From assembly GCA_947497895.1 (NCBI GenBank), contig CANMIL010000001.1:558001-622000 (forward strand): DNA of 64,000 nt. Reading direction: 5' to 3'. This document shows positions 17,253-25,223 of this stretch, piece by piece (position 1 is the stretch's first letter; each line of letters opens with the position of its first letter). Origin of the DNA: an uncultured Tenacibaculum sp. (GTDB lineage Bacteria; Bacteroidota; Bacteroidia; Flavobacteriales; Flavobacteriaceae). Under the pieces are notes generated by a model. It saw only the letters and a program-made list of their open reading frames with translations, was not told the origin of the DNA and did not search any database. The translations under genes and the position numbers were made by a program.

Positions 17253-17576
17253 ATGATAAAAAAATTACTCTTCATTATATTGTTTTCTGTTTCAGCGTTT
17301 ATGTACGCTCAAGAAACTCATTCACTAAAAGGTTTAGGAACTCACCCGAACCCATTTAATTTTGAAACCAAAATTTCTTTTGTGTCTGAAAAAACACAGC
17401 CTGTTATTTTAACTGTTAAAAATATACTTGGAAAAACTATTTTAGCTAAAGAGATTAAAGCTGAAAAAGGAAAAAACAGTATTACTTTTAGGAGAAACGA
17501 CTTAAAGTCAGGCATGTATATTTATTCTATTCAGACAAGTGAAGAAGTACATTCAAAACGACTTGTTATAAGGTAA
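17253..17576 (+). CDS. secreted stand-alone T9SS type A sorting domain
   Basis: This 107-residue protein is a signal peptide (cut at YAQ|ETH) followed almost at once by an 80-residue Por secretion-tail domain: HPNPFNFETKISF, VILTVKNILGKTI and GMYIYSIQTSEEVHSKRLVI. Normally this domain is the C-terminal address tag that takes a cargo through the type IX secretion system. Here there is no cargo. It may bind another protein, plug or occupy the machinery, or be a small periplasmic beta-sandwich. It overlaps the rnz start by one base (TAATG), so both are translated from one message. Confidence 0.85.
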   Translation: MIKKLLFIILFSVSAFMYAQETHSLKGLGTHPNPFNFETKISFVSEKTQPVILTVKNILGKTILAKEIKAEKGKNSITFRRNDLKSGMYIYSIQTSEEVHSKRLVIR

Positions 17577-18517
17577 TGGATTTAAATCTTACGATATTGG
17601 GATGTCATTCAGCTACACCACGTGCTAATGCCTTTCCAACCTCTCAATATTTAGAAATTAATAACAGACATTTTTTAATCGATTGTGGAGAAGGAACGCA
17701 AAGACAAATGCGTAAATACAAAATAGGCTTCTCCAAAATCAATCATATATTTATTTCTCATCTACATGGTGATCATTTTTTCGGTTTAATCGGTCTTATT
17801 TCTACATTCGGGATTCTAAATAGAGAAAAACCTCTTCACATATACGGTCCTAAAGGAATTAAAGAAGTTACTGTTTTACAACTAAAATTATCAAAATCAT
17901 GGACAAAATATGATATTATTTTCCATGAACTTTCTTCTAAAGAGAGTGAAGTAATTTTTGAAGATGAAAAAGTTACTGTTAAAACAATTCCATTAGATCA
18001 TAGAGTTTATACCAACGGTTTTTTATTTACTGAAAAACCTAAACCTAAAAAGTTACATATTGACAAAATCAAACAATATGATGAAATTGAAAAGTGTGAC
18101 TATAACAATTTAAAGTCTGGTAAGGATTTTAAGCTTTCTTCTGGAGAAATTATTCCCAACGATCAACTAACCATAGAACCAGATACTCCTAAAAGTTTTG
18201 CTTTCTGTAGCGATACTTCATATAAGCCAGACATTGTTCCAATCATTAAAGAGGTTGACGTTTTATATCACGAAGCTACATTTTTAAAGGACCGAGAGGA
18301 TTTGTGTGAAAAAACAAAACACTCTACTGCCGAACAAGCTGCCTCCATAGCCGATCAAGCAAATGTTGGTAAACTTATTATTGGACATTATTCTAGTAGG
18401 TACAAGGATATTTCGGAGTTTAAAAAGGAAGCCGAAACAATATTTAGTAATGTTGAACTTGCTGAAGCTGGAAAACGTTACTCTATCGACTCATTCCCCA
18501 TTCAAATACTAAACTAG
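17576..18517 (+). CDS. rnz: ribonuclease Z
   Basis: The 313-residue metallo-beta-lactamase-fold enzyme trims the 3-prime ends of tRNA precursors. The zinc motif SHLHGDHFFGL lies at residues 61-71 (His62, His64, Asp66, His67). Further ligands are seen in TIPLDHRV, AFCSDTSYKP and IIGHYSSRY. FLKDREDLCEKTKHSTAEQAA is the tRNase Z specific His-Ser-Thr region. It is the last gene of the pyrR operon and begins within the stop codon of the sorting-domain gene. Confidence 0.96.
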   Translation: MDLNLTILGCHSATPRANAFPTSQYLEINNRHFLIDCGEGTQRQMRKYKIGFSKINHIFISHLHGDHFFGLIGLISTFGILNREKPLHIYGPKGIKEVTVLQLKLSKSWTKYDIIFHELSSKESEVIFEDEKVTVKTIPLDHRVYTNGFLFTEKPKPKKLHIDKIKQYDEIEKCDYNNLKSGKDFKLSSGEIIPNDQLTIEPDTPKSFAFCSDTSYKPDIVPIIKEVDVLYHEATFLKDREDLCEKTKHSTAEQAASIADQANVGKLIIGHYSSRYKDISEFKKEAETIFSNVELAEAGKRYSIDSFPIQILN

Positions 18518-18537
18518 AAGGTGTTTTGTAGACGCTG

Positions 18538-18903
18538 TTAGTTATATTGATTTGTAGCTAAAAGTACTAGTGTACAAGCCTCTTCCACTATAATATTATT
18601 AGCATTTAATATTTCTGCAAATTCTATATTTTCCGTTCCTGGATTAAAAATAACTCTACGAGGTTTTAAATCTAATATATAATTATAGTACTCTTTTTGA
18701 ATCTTGGGATTAACATATAATGTTACAGTATCTACATTTTTGAACATTTTTTTTTCAGTCGAAATTAAAACATTAAACACCTCTCCTTCTCTTACTCCTA
18801 TTGCCAATGTAGATACCTCTTTTTCAACAAGTAAGCGTATCGCTTTATTCGAGTATCTCGATTCATTTAAAGAAGCGCCCAACACCAAAGTTTTACTTTT
18901 CAT
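18538..18903 (-). CDS. CoA-binding-domain protein (YccU-like)
   Basis: The 121-residue protein has the Rossmann-like CoA_binding fold: KTLVLGASLNESRYSNKAIR at the N-terminus, then VDTVTLYVNPKIQKEYYNYIL, KPRRVIFNPGTEN and a C-terminal segment with VEEACTLVLL. The usual final motif is GvWmQ...C; here PGTENIEF and EEACTL stand in that position. Such proteins bind CoA or nucleotides; a reaction is not known. It converges on rnz with 20 bases between stops, and has its own promoter-like box upstream. Confidence 0.8.
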   Translation of the reverse strand: MKSKTLVLGASLNESRYSNKAIRLLVEKEVSTLAIGVREGEVFNVLISTEKKMFKNVDTVTLYVNPKIQKEYYNYILDLKPRRVIFNPGTENIEFAEILNANNIIVEEACTLVLLATNQYN

Positions 18904-18940
18904 ATTGTTAATTATACGTTAAATTGAATTATTACAGTAA

Positions 18941-18948
18941 CAAAAGTA
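18941..18948 (-). promoter_or_regulatory. -7 promoter box for the CoA-binding gene
   Basis: Minus-strand TACTTTTG matches the Bacteroidota -7 box and lies 38 bases before the start codon. Confidence 0.45.
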
Positions 18949-18996
18949 CAACTTGACTTGTCTATTAATCATTAAGACAATTCAAAAACTTACGAA

Positions 18997-21390
18997 ATGA
19001 GAAAATTATTACTGTTTTTTATGACCTTTATGACACTATTCTCCTATGGAAGTGATTTACCAAAACCAGGAGTTATATCAGGAAAGGTTATCGACAAGAC
19101 CACTAAAGAGCCTTTACCTTATGTAAACATTATTATCAAAGATGCTGCCAAAAAACTAATTACTGGTGGTATTACGAACGAAAGTGGTGCTTTCACCATA
19201 AAAAATATACCAAACGGAAACAATACCTTAGAAGTCCAATTTATTGGTTATAAAACATATACAAAATCAATTACAGTTAGTAAAAGCAATAAAAACATTC
19301 AATTAGGAACTATTCAATTAGAAGAAGACTCTACAACTTTAGAAGAAGTTGAAGTAAGAGCTGAAACTTCTACAGTTACACAAAAGATAGATAGAAAAGT
19401 AATCAATGTTGGAAAAGACCTTACTTCTGCTGGAGCTACCGCTTCTGAATTATTAAACAACGTACAATCTGTTAGTGTAGATAGTCAAACAGGAAATATT
19501 AGTTTAAGAGGTAATGAAAATGTAAGAGTTTTGGTAGACGGTAAACCTACCAACGTACCTGCTGCTCAGTTATTAAAACAATTACCTTCTTCTTCTATTA
19601 AAAGTGTTGAATTAATTACTAATCCTTCAGCTAAATACAATCCTGAAGGAATGAGTGGGATTATCAATATCATTTTGAATAAGAATGCTAATATGGGATT
19701 CAACGGTTCTATAAATACTGGTGTTGAAGCCGGACATTATGTTCGTTACAATGCTTCTACAAACATGAACTATAAAACCGGAAAAGTTAACTTTTTTGGT
19801 AACTACGGATTTAACGGAGGTGATCGTTATAATTTTGGTTTTGTAAATAGATCAGGAGTAAACAATCAAGATTTTACCTTTGTAAATGATAATGAATCTC
19901 ATTTGGTGAAATTGGGAGCTGATATCTATTTAGATGACAATAACACGCTTTCTTTTTATACTACTCAAAACTGGTTTAGAAATAATACTAATGGACGCGT
20001 ACAAATTACCGACAATTCAGGTACTGTCACCAATATTTCTCCGAATGCTCAATTATCAAATAGTAAAGACCAGACGTATAATGTGAATTATAAACACGAT
20101 TTCGATAAGAAAGGACACAATATTGAATTTGAAGCAACGTATTCAGAAAACGAAACTCCACAAGATTTATTTAATAGTGATCTTGTACAACCAAATGATG
20201 GTAGCTTAAACTATTTCAATGATATATTCAACGACAGATCTACAACTTTAATTAACCTAGATTATACAAATCCTGTTTCAGAAAATGGAAAGTTAGAGCT
20301 TGGTCTTGAATATCGTGCAAATAATACCGACAATACAAATATTACCAACCAAACTGGATTCAACAATTCGTCATTCTCTTATGACAGAAAAATCTATTCT
20401 GGTTATGTTAATTACGGTCATCAGTTTGGAAAACTAAGTATGCAATTAGGTGCAAGAATTGAACAATTCAATATTGAAGGAATTTTTAACCAAGAAACAC
20501 AATCAAGCCAAACGGTTACAGATGATATTTTCACAGTATATCCTTCTGCATTCTTTACTTATAATCCTTCAGATAAAAATCAATTTCAATTGAGCTATAG
20601 TAAAAGAGTAGACAGACCAAATATTCAACAAGTAAATCCAATTAGAGAATGGAGTACTCCATTAATTACTTCAGTTGGTAACGCTGAGTTACTACCTCAG
20701 TTTACAAATTCAATTGAATTCAATTATACTAGAAAAATAAAAGGTGGATCGATTACTTTTGGAAGTTTCTATAGAAACGTAAATGATGTAATTTCGAGAG
20801 TTACCTACAAAGATCCTAGTGACCCAAGTAATATTCGTCAAATATTAACTTTTCAAAACTTTGAAGATACAGACGCTTATGGCCTTGAGCTTTCAGCAAA
20901 CTATAAAATTGCAAAGTGGTGGAGAGCCAATGCTAGTATGGATTTTTACTCTCAAAAACAATTTGGTACAACTGACTTAAGTACTCCTAATGCTCCAAGA
21001 TTGGAAGTACAAAACGAAGTATTTAATGCTAGAATTAGCAATACTTTCACCGCTACTAAAAACTTACGTTTCCAATTATTTGCAATGTATCAAGGAGAAG
21101 TTCAAGATATTCAATGGAAAGTAGCTCCAATGCGAATGATTAATCTAGGAGCAAATTATACAGTATTAAAAGGGAAAGGAAACATTACTTTCAGAGTTAA
21201 TGATATTTTCAATACAATGAGGTTTCAGTTCCAATCTGAAAACCCATTTACTCAAAATGGTAGATTTAAATGGGAAAGTAGAACTGCCTATATCGGATTC
21301 AATTATAGATTTGGTGGAGGTAAAAACCGCGCTAAATCAAGAAGAAAAAGAGATAGTAACGAAAAACAAGGTGGAGGAGGTTTTATTTAA
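18997..21390 (+). CDS. outer-membrane beta-barrel protein, TonB-receptor-like (copy 1)
   Basis: The 797-residue protein begins with a signal peptide (LFSYGSDLPKPG region). A CarboxypepD-regulatory-like domain follows at about 28-110 (GVISGKVIDKTTKEPLPYVN, IKNIPNGNNTLEVQFIGYK). A plug-like segment comes next (about 125-220: SLRGNENVRVLVDGKP and KYNPEGMSGIINIIL). An OMP_b-brl_3 barrel makes up the rest (QFQLSYSKRVDRPNIQQVNP, GLELSANYKIAKWW). The family is common in Flavobacteriia; ligands are mostly unknown. After the last strand (AYIGFNYRFGGG) it carries a basic then glycine-rich tail ending GGGGFI. A close paralogue follows at 21573, each with its own terminator. Confidence 0.88.
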   Translation: MRKLLLFFMTFMTLFSYGSDLPKPGVISGKVIDKTTKEPLPYVNIIIKDAAKKLITGGITNESGAFTIKNIPNGNNTLEVQFIGYKTYTKSITVSKSNKNIQLGTIQLEEDSTTLEEVEVRAETSTVTQKIDRKVINVGKDLTSAGATASELLNNVQSVSVDSQTGNISLRGNENVRVLVDGKPTNVPAAQLLKQLPSSSIKSVELITNPSAKYNPEGMSGIINIILNKNANMGFNGSINTGVEAGHYVRYNASTNMNYKTGKVNFFGNYGFNGGDRYNFGFVNRSGVNNQDFTFVNDNESHLVKLGADIYLDDNNTLSFYTTQNWFRNNTNGRVQITDNSGTVTNISPNAQLSNSKDQTYNVNYKHDFDKKGHNIEFEATYSENETPQDLFNSDLVQPNDGSLNYFNDIFNDRSTTLINLDYTNPVSENGKLELGLEYRANNTDNTNITNQTGFNNSSFSYDRKIYSGYVNYGHQFGKLSMQLGARIEQFNIEGIFNQETQSSQTVTDDIFTVYPSAFFTYNPSDKNQFQLSYSKRVDRPNIQQVNPIREWSTPLITSVGNAELLPQFTNSIEFNYTRKIKGGSITFGSFYRNVNDVISRVTYKDPSDPSNIRQILTFQNFEDTDAYGLELSANYKIAKWWRANASMDFYSQKQFGTTDLSTPNAPRLEVQNEVFNARISNTFTATKNLRFQLFAMYQGEVQDIQWKVAPMRMINLGANYTVLKGKGNITFRVNDIFNTMRFQFQSENPFTQNGRFKWESRTAYIGFNYRFGGGKNRAKSRRKRDSNEKQGGGGFI

Positions 21391-21408
21391 TAAAACCAAA
21401 CACTCGTA

Positions 21409-21450
21409 CAGAAAAGCTCCAGATATTTATTTATCTGGAGTTTTTTTTTT
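21409..21450 (+). terminator. intrinsic terminator of the first barrel gene
   Basis: CTCCAGATA (21417-21425) pairs with TATCTGGAG (21432-21440) over a 6-base loop, followed by ten T residues. Confidence 0.9.
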
Positions 21451-21572
21451 ATTATTGCACTACATTCCGCATAATGACTGAGAATGTATCATTCGGCTAT
21501 ATACTGCATAAGATATTAATAATATCTCCCCACTATACTAATTAAGTGTACTATTTCATTAGATACCCAACA

Positions 21573-23963
21573 ATGAAAAGACTATTACTACTATTTCTAT
21601 GTCTTGGTATATCTAAACTTGTGGCTCAGAAAAAAAACTTTGGTGAGGTTCATGGTTATATATACGAACAAAAAAAACAAATCGCTATTCCCTTCGCTAG
21701 TGTAACACTTAAGTCAGAAGCAGGAACGATTATCTCTGGAGTTGTTTCAAATAAAAAAGGAAAGTTTTCATTGAAAAAAATTCCTTTAGGAACCTATATT
21801 TTAGATGTACAATTTATGGGCTTTGATTCAATTGTGAAGAACATTAATTTATCTAAAACTAACCCGAAACTTCAACTTGGAAAAGTATATTTAAAAGAAA
21901 GTAATGTTATTCTTGATAATGTCACTGTAAAAAATGACGAAACTTACGTCGTTCAGAAAGTTGATCGAAAAATTATAAATATTGGTAAAGATATTACCGC
22001 CACTGGAGCAAATGCTTTACAGGTTTTACAAAATGCGCCATCCGTTAGTGTCGATGCTCAATCTGGAAGTATTAGTTTAAGAGGAAACGAAAACGTTAGG
22101 ATTTTGATCAACGGGAAGCCTTCAAATATGGATCCTGCACAACTTTTAAGACAAACTCCTTCTACTCTATTAAAACAAATCGAAATTATTACCTCACCCT
22201 CTGCCAAATATAATCCAGAAGGAATGAGTGGTATTATAAATTTCATTTTGAAAAAAAATATAGATACTGGGTTCAACGGAACAATCATGGTTGGGTTAGA
22301 ACATAGTAAACACACAAGACCTAACAGCTCCATTGATTTAAATTACAATACTGGTTCTATAAATATTTATGGAAATTATAGTAGTTACTTTGGGAAATCA
22401 AGAACCATTCAAAGACTTGAAAGAGTTGATAAATTTCTGACTCAAGATTTCGATTTTTTATACGATTATAATGACCATTCGTTTAGGGTCGGTGCTGATC
22501 TATTTATCGATAAGAAAAACACAGTTTCAGTTTATACATATCAAACCGTTAGCAGTAATTCTTTAAGCAACAACGCATTGTTTCAGTCAGATGCTGGTAA
22601 TTTATACACTCCTAACATTTCGAACTACGACTTCTCGGAAAGGATTTATAATATTGATTATAAATATGACTTAGCAAACGGAGGTAGTATTGAACTCGAA
22701 GCCAATTATAGTGATTATAAAAACCCTGAAGAATCAATTAACCGCTTACCTCAGGATCCGAGTAATAGGCTTTATCATTATAATAACAATATTGATGATA
22801 CTCAAAAATCATGGCTTATTAATTTAGATTTTGAAAAAATCATTGTTGATAGCATAAAACTTGAGGCTGGACTCGAATACAGAAGTCAATTAATGCATAA
22901 TAGCATTATTACAAATCAAGAAATTGAAGTGGGGTCACCGGTTACTGTCGTACCACGAGGGAATACCAACTTCAATTACGATCGCTTTATCTATTCTGCA
23001 TATTTCAATCTGAATAAAGAACTAGGAAACTTATCATTGCAAGCAGGACTTCGATTTGAACAATACAATGTTGTTGGTTTATTCTCAAATACACAACAAG
23101 TTTCAAATGTTCCATACACTAATAAAGAATTCAACATATATCCATCAGTATTTGCTTCATATGCTATTTCTAATAAAGATAACCTTCAACTTGCATATAG
23201 TAGAAGAGTAGAAAGACCTTCCTTTACACAGGTAACTCCAATTCAAGAATGGGTGTCTCCATTGACTACCTCGCAAGGAAATCAAAATTTAAGCTTGCAA
23301 TTCACCAATTCGTTTGAGTTAAATTATACTAGAACAATTTCTAAAGGATACATTACTTTTGGAACTTTCTACCGACGACTTTCAAATAGAATTGGAAGAA
23401 CCATTCAGCAAAGCGAAACGAATTCTGACGTTCAAATTATATCGTATGACAATTACGATTTTGCCGATAATTACGGAGTAGAACTATCTGGTAGTTATAA
23501 AATTTACAAGTGGTGGAATGTAGTTCCTTCAGTTGAAACCTATATTCAGCAATCAGAAGGAATCATTAACAATCAAATGGAATCTGTAAAAAACACCTAT
23601 TTCAAAACAGTATTTAGAAACCGGTTTAAAATAAACAATGACTTTAATGCTCAACTAACAATTAATCATAGAGGCAGAAGAAAGAACATACAATTTGAAG
23701 TTGATCCGTTTACAACTGTTGATGTTGGTGCAAGTCTTAACATACTAAATGATAAAGGTACTATATCTGTTAGAGGATCGGATATCTTCAACAACTTAAA
23801 CTATAAATATTTTTCCAACAATCCTTTCCCGCAAAATGGAAGTTATGATTTAGAGTACGACCTTTTTTATATTGGATTTAGCTATGCTTTTGGAGGTTCA
23901 GAAGGAAAAACAAGATCGCGAAAAGATAGAGATGATAACGAATCACGAGGAGGATTCTTCTAA
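21573..23963 (+). CDS. outer-membrane beta-barrel protein, TonB-receptor-like (copy 2)
   Basis: I start at the ATG at 21573 (796 residues), which gives a normal signal peptide (MKRLLLLFLCLGISKLVAQ); an in-frame GTG lies 27 bases upstream. The order of parts matches the preceding gene: regulatory-like domain (GYIYEQKKQIAIPFASV, FMGFDSIV), plug-like region (SLRGNENVRILINGKP, KYNPEGMSGIINFIL), and barrel (LQLAYSRRVERPSFTQVTP, YGVELSGSYKIYKWW). It also ends with a charged tail and GGFF. The two genes are clearly tandem duplicates, diverged to roughly half identity by eye. Confidence 0.88.
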   Translation: MKRLLLLFLCLGISKLVAQKKNFGEVHGYIYEQKKQIAIPFASVTLKSEAGTIISGVVSNKKGKFSLKKIPLGTYILDVQFMGFDSIVKNINLSKTNPKLQLGKVYLKESNVILDNVTVKNDETYVVQKVDRKIINIGKDITATGANALQVLQNAPSVSVDAQSGSISLRGNENVRILINGKPSNMDPAQLLRQTPSTLLKQIEIITSPSAKYNPEGMSGIINFILKKNIDTGFNGTIMVGLEHSKHTRPNSSIDLNYNTGSINIYGNYSSYFGKSRTIQRLERVDKFLTQDFDFLYDYNDHSFRVGADLFIDKKNTVSVYTYQTVSSNSLSNNALFQSDAGNLYTPNISNYDFSERIYNIDYKYDLANGGSIELEANYSDYKNPEESINRLPQDPSNRLYHYNNNIDDTQKSWLINLDFEKIIVDSIKLEAGLEYRSQLMHNSIITNQEIEVGSPVTVVPRGNTNFNYDRFIYSAYFNLNKELGNLSLQAGLRFEQYNVVGLFSNTQQVSNVPYTNKEFNIYPSVFASYAISNKDNLQLAYSRRVERPSFTQVTPIQEWVSPLTTSQGNQNLSLQFTNSFELNYTRTISKGYITFGTFYRRLSNRIGRTIQQSETNSDVQIISYDNYDFADNYGVELSGSYKIYKWWNVVPSVETYIQQSEGIINNQMESVKNTYFKTVFRNRFKINNDFNAQLTINHRGRRKNIQFEVDPFTTVDVGASLNILNDKGTISVRGSDIFNNLNYKYFSNNPFPQNGSYDLEYDLFYIGFSYAFGGSEGKTRSRKDRDDNESRGGFF

Positions 23964-23970
23964 AAATACA

Positions 23971-24002
23971 AACCCGAAGAATAAAGTTCTTCGGGTTTTC
24001 TT
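23971..24002 (+). terminator. intrinsic terminator of the second barrel gene
   Basis: AACCCGAAGAA (23971-23981) pairs with TTCTTCGGGTT (23987-23997) over a 5-base loop, followed by a T-rich stretch. Confidence 0.88.
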
Positions 24003-24029
24003 TTATATCATATTTTTCAAAACATATAC

Positions 24030-25037
24030 TTACCAACGAATCACAACCGATCCCCAAGTAAATCCACTTCCAAAAGCTGCCAAAACTACCAAATCTCCAT
24101 CATTAATCTTTCCTTTCTCCCATGCTTCCGTAAGTGCTATTATCACAGATGCAGCTGTCGTATTTCCATATTTCTGAATGTTATTGAACACCTTATCATT
24201 TGACAACTGGAATTTTTTCTGAATAAATTGTGCTATACGTAAATTCGCTTGATGAGGAATAAGCATGTCAATATCTTCCTTCTCCAAATTATTAGCCTGT
24301 AATCCTTCTACAATAGCTTCTGAGAATCTAACAACCGCATGTTTAAAGACAAACTGCCCGTTCATATATGGGTAGTAAGATACGTCTTCTGGATCATTAT
24401 CTTCCATGATCTCTGGAACCCAACGCCCTGTAGATGGACCTTCTAGTGCTAGCTCCTTTGCATGCTTCCCTTCAGAATGTAGATGAGACGATAAAATTCC
24501 TTTACCTTCTTCTTCGCTACGAGACAAAACAGCAGCTCCAGCTCCATCACCAAAAATTACAGTAACTCCTCTTCCTCTTGTCGATTTTTCCAATCCTCCA
24601 GAGTGATTTTCTGAACCAATTACTAGTATGTTTTTATACATCCCTGTTTTAATAAATTGATCAGCTACAGATAAGGAATATATGAACCCAGAACATTGAT
24701 TTCTAACATCTAAAGCACCTATAGTTGGCATTCCTAACATATCTTGAACACGCACACCGCCTCCTGGAAAGTACATATCAGGACTTAAAGTAGCAAATAC
24801 TATAAAGTCGATGTCATCCTTTGTTAAACCAGCTCTTTCTATAGCTATTTCAGCAGCCTTTGCTCCCATTGAAGACGTATTATCACCGGTTTTGGGATCA
24901 ATCCAACGACGTTCTTTAATTCCAGTTCGCTCTTGAATCCATTCATCACTCGTCTCCATCCACTGGGTTAAATCATCATTGGTTACCACGTTGTCGGGTA
25001 CATAATACCCCAATCCTGTAATTTTTGAACTATACAT
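24030..25037 (-). CDS. 3-oxoacyl-ACP synthase III family protein
   Basis: The 335-residue protein has the KAS III (FabH) triad: Cys115 in NQCSGFIYSL, His in LIPHQANLRI and Asn in KYGNTTAASV. DEWIQERTGIKER and the C-terminal FGSGFTWGSVVIRW are also standard. KAS III joins an acyl-CoA to malonyl-ACP to start fatty acid synthesis. The gene stands alone, away from fab genes, and the active-site strand (ALDVRNQCSGF) differs from canonical FabH. A role in a secondary lipid or pigment pathway is as likely as the main FabH role, so no gene symbol is given. Confidence 0.88.
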   Translation of the reverse strand: MYSSKITGLGYYVPDNVVTNDDLTQWMETSDEWIQERTGIKERRWIDPKTGDNTSSMGAKAAEIAIERAGLTKDDIDFIVFATLSPDMYFPGGGVRVQDMLGMPTIGALDVRNQCSGFIYSLSVADQFIKTGMYKNILVIGSENHSGGLEKSTRGRGVTVIFGDGAGAAVLSRSEEEGKGILSSHLHSEGKHAKELALEGPSTGRWVPEIMEDNDPEDVSYYPYMNGQFVFKHAVVRFSEAIVEGLQANNLEKEDIDMLIPHQANLRIAQFIQKKFQLSNDKVFNNIQKYGNTTAASVIIALTEAWEKGKINDGDLVVLAAFGSGFTWGSVVIRW

Positions 25038-25082
25038 AATTTTTTATGTTATTTTATTACTTGTGTGCAAATTTTTGACTAT

Positions 25083-25113
25083 CAAAAGTAGCAATTTATA
25101 ATTTTTAAAACAA
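25083..25113 (-). promoter_or_regulatory. promoter of the KAS III gene
   Basis: On the minus strand TTG (25111-25113) and TACTTTTG (25083-25090) are 20 bases apart, a good match to the Bacteroidota -33/-7 arrangement, with a leader of about 40 bases. Confidence 0.6.
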
Positions 25114-25159
25114 TTTAAGAAACCTTTTGGCTTAATTACATGTCATATTGTCATTTATT

Positions 25160-25167
25160 TAGTTTTG
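25160..25167 (+). promoter_or_regulatory. -7 promoter box for htpG
   Basis: TAGTTTTG matches TAnnTTTG, 56 bases before the htpG start. I find no heat-shock inverted repeat (CIRCE type) nearby. Confidence 0.45.
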
Positions 25168-25223
25168 GTATTTTTTTTGACTAATTCAACACAGAAAATA
25201 ATATCAAATAAAATATATAAATT

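Noticed and set aside
21257..21481. 74-codon frame over the end of the first barrel gene and its terminator
   Set aside because: It crosses a strong terminator hairpin and overlaps conserved barrel codons.
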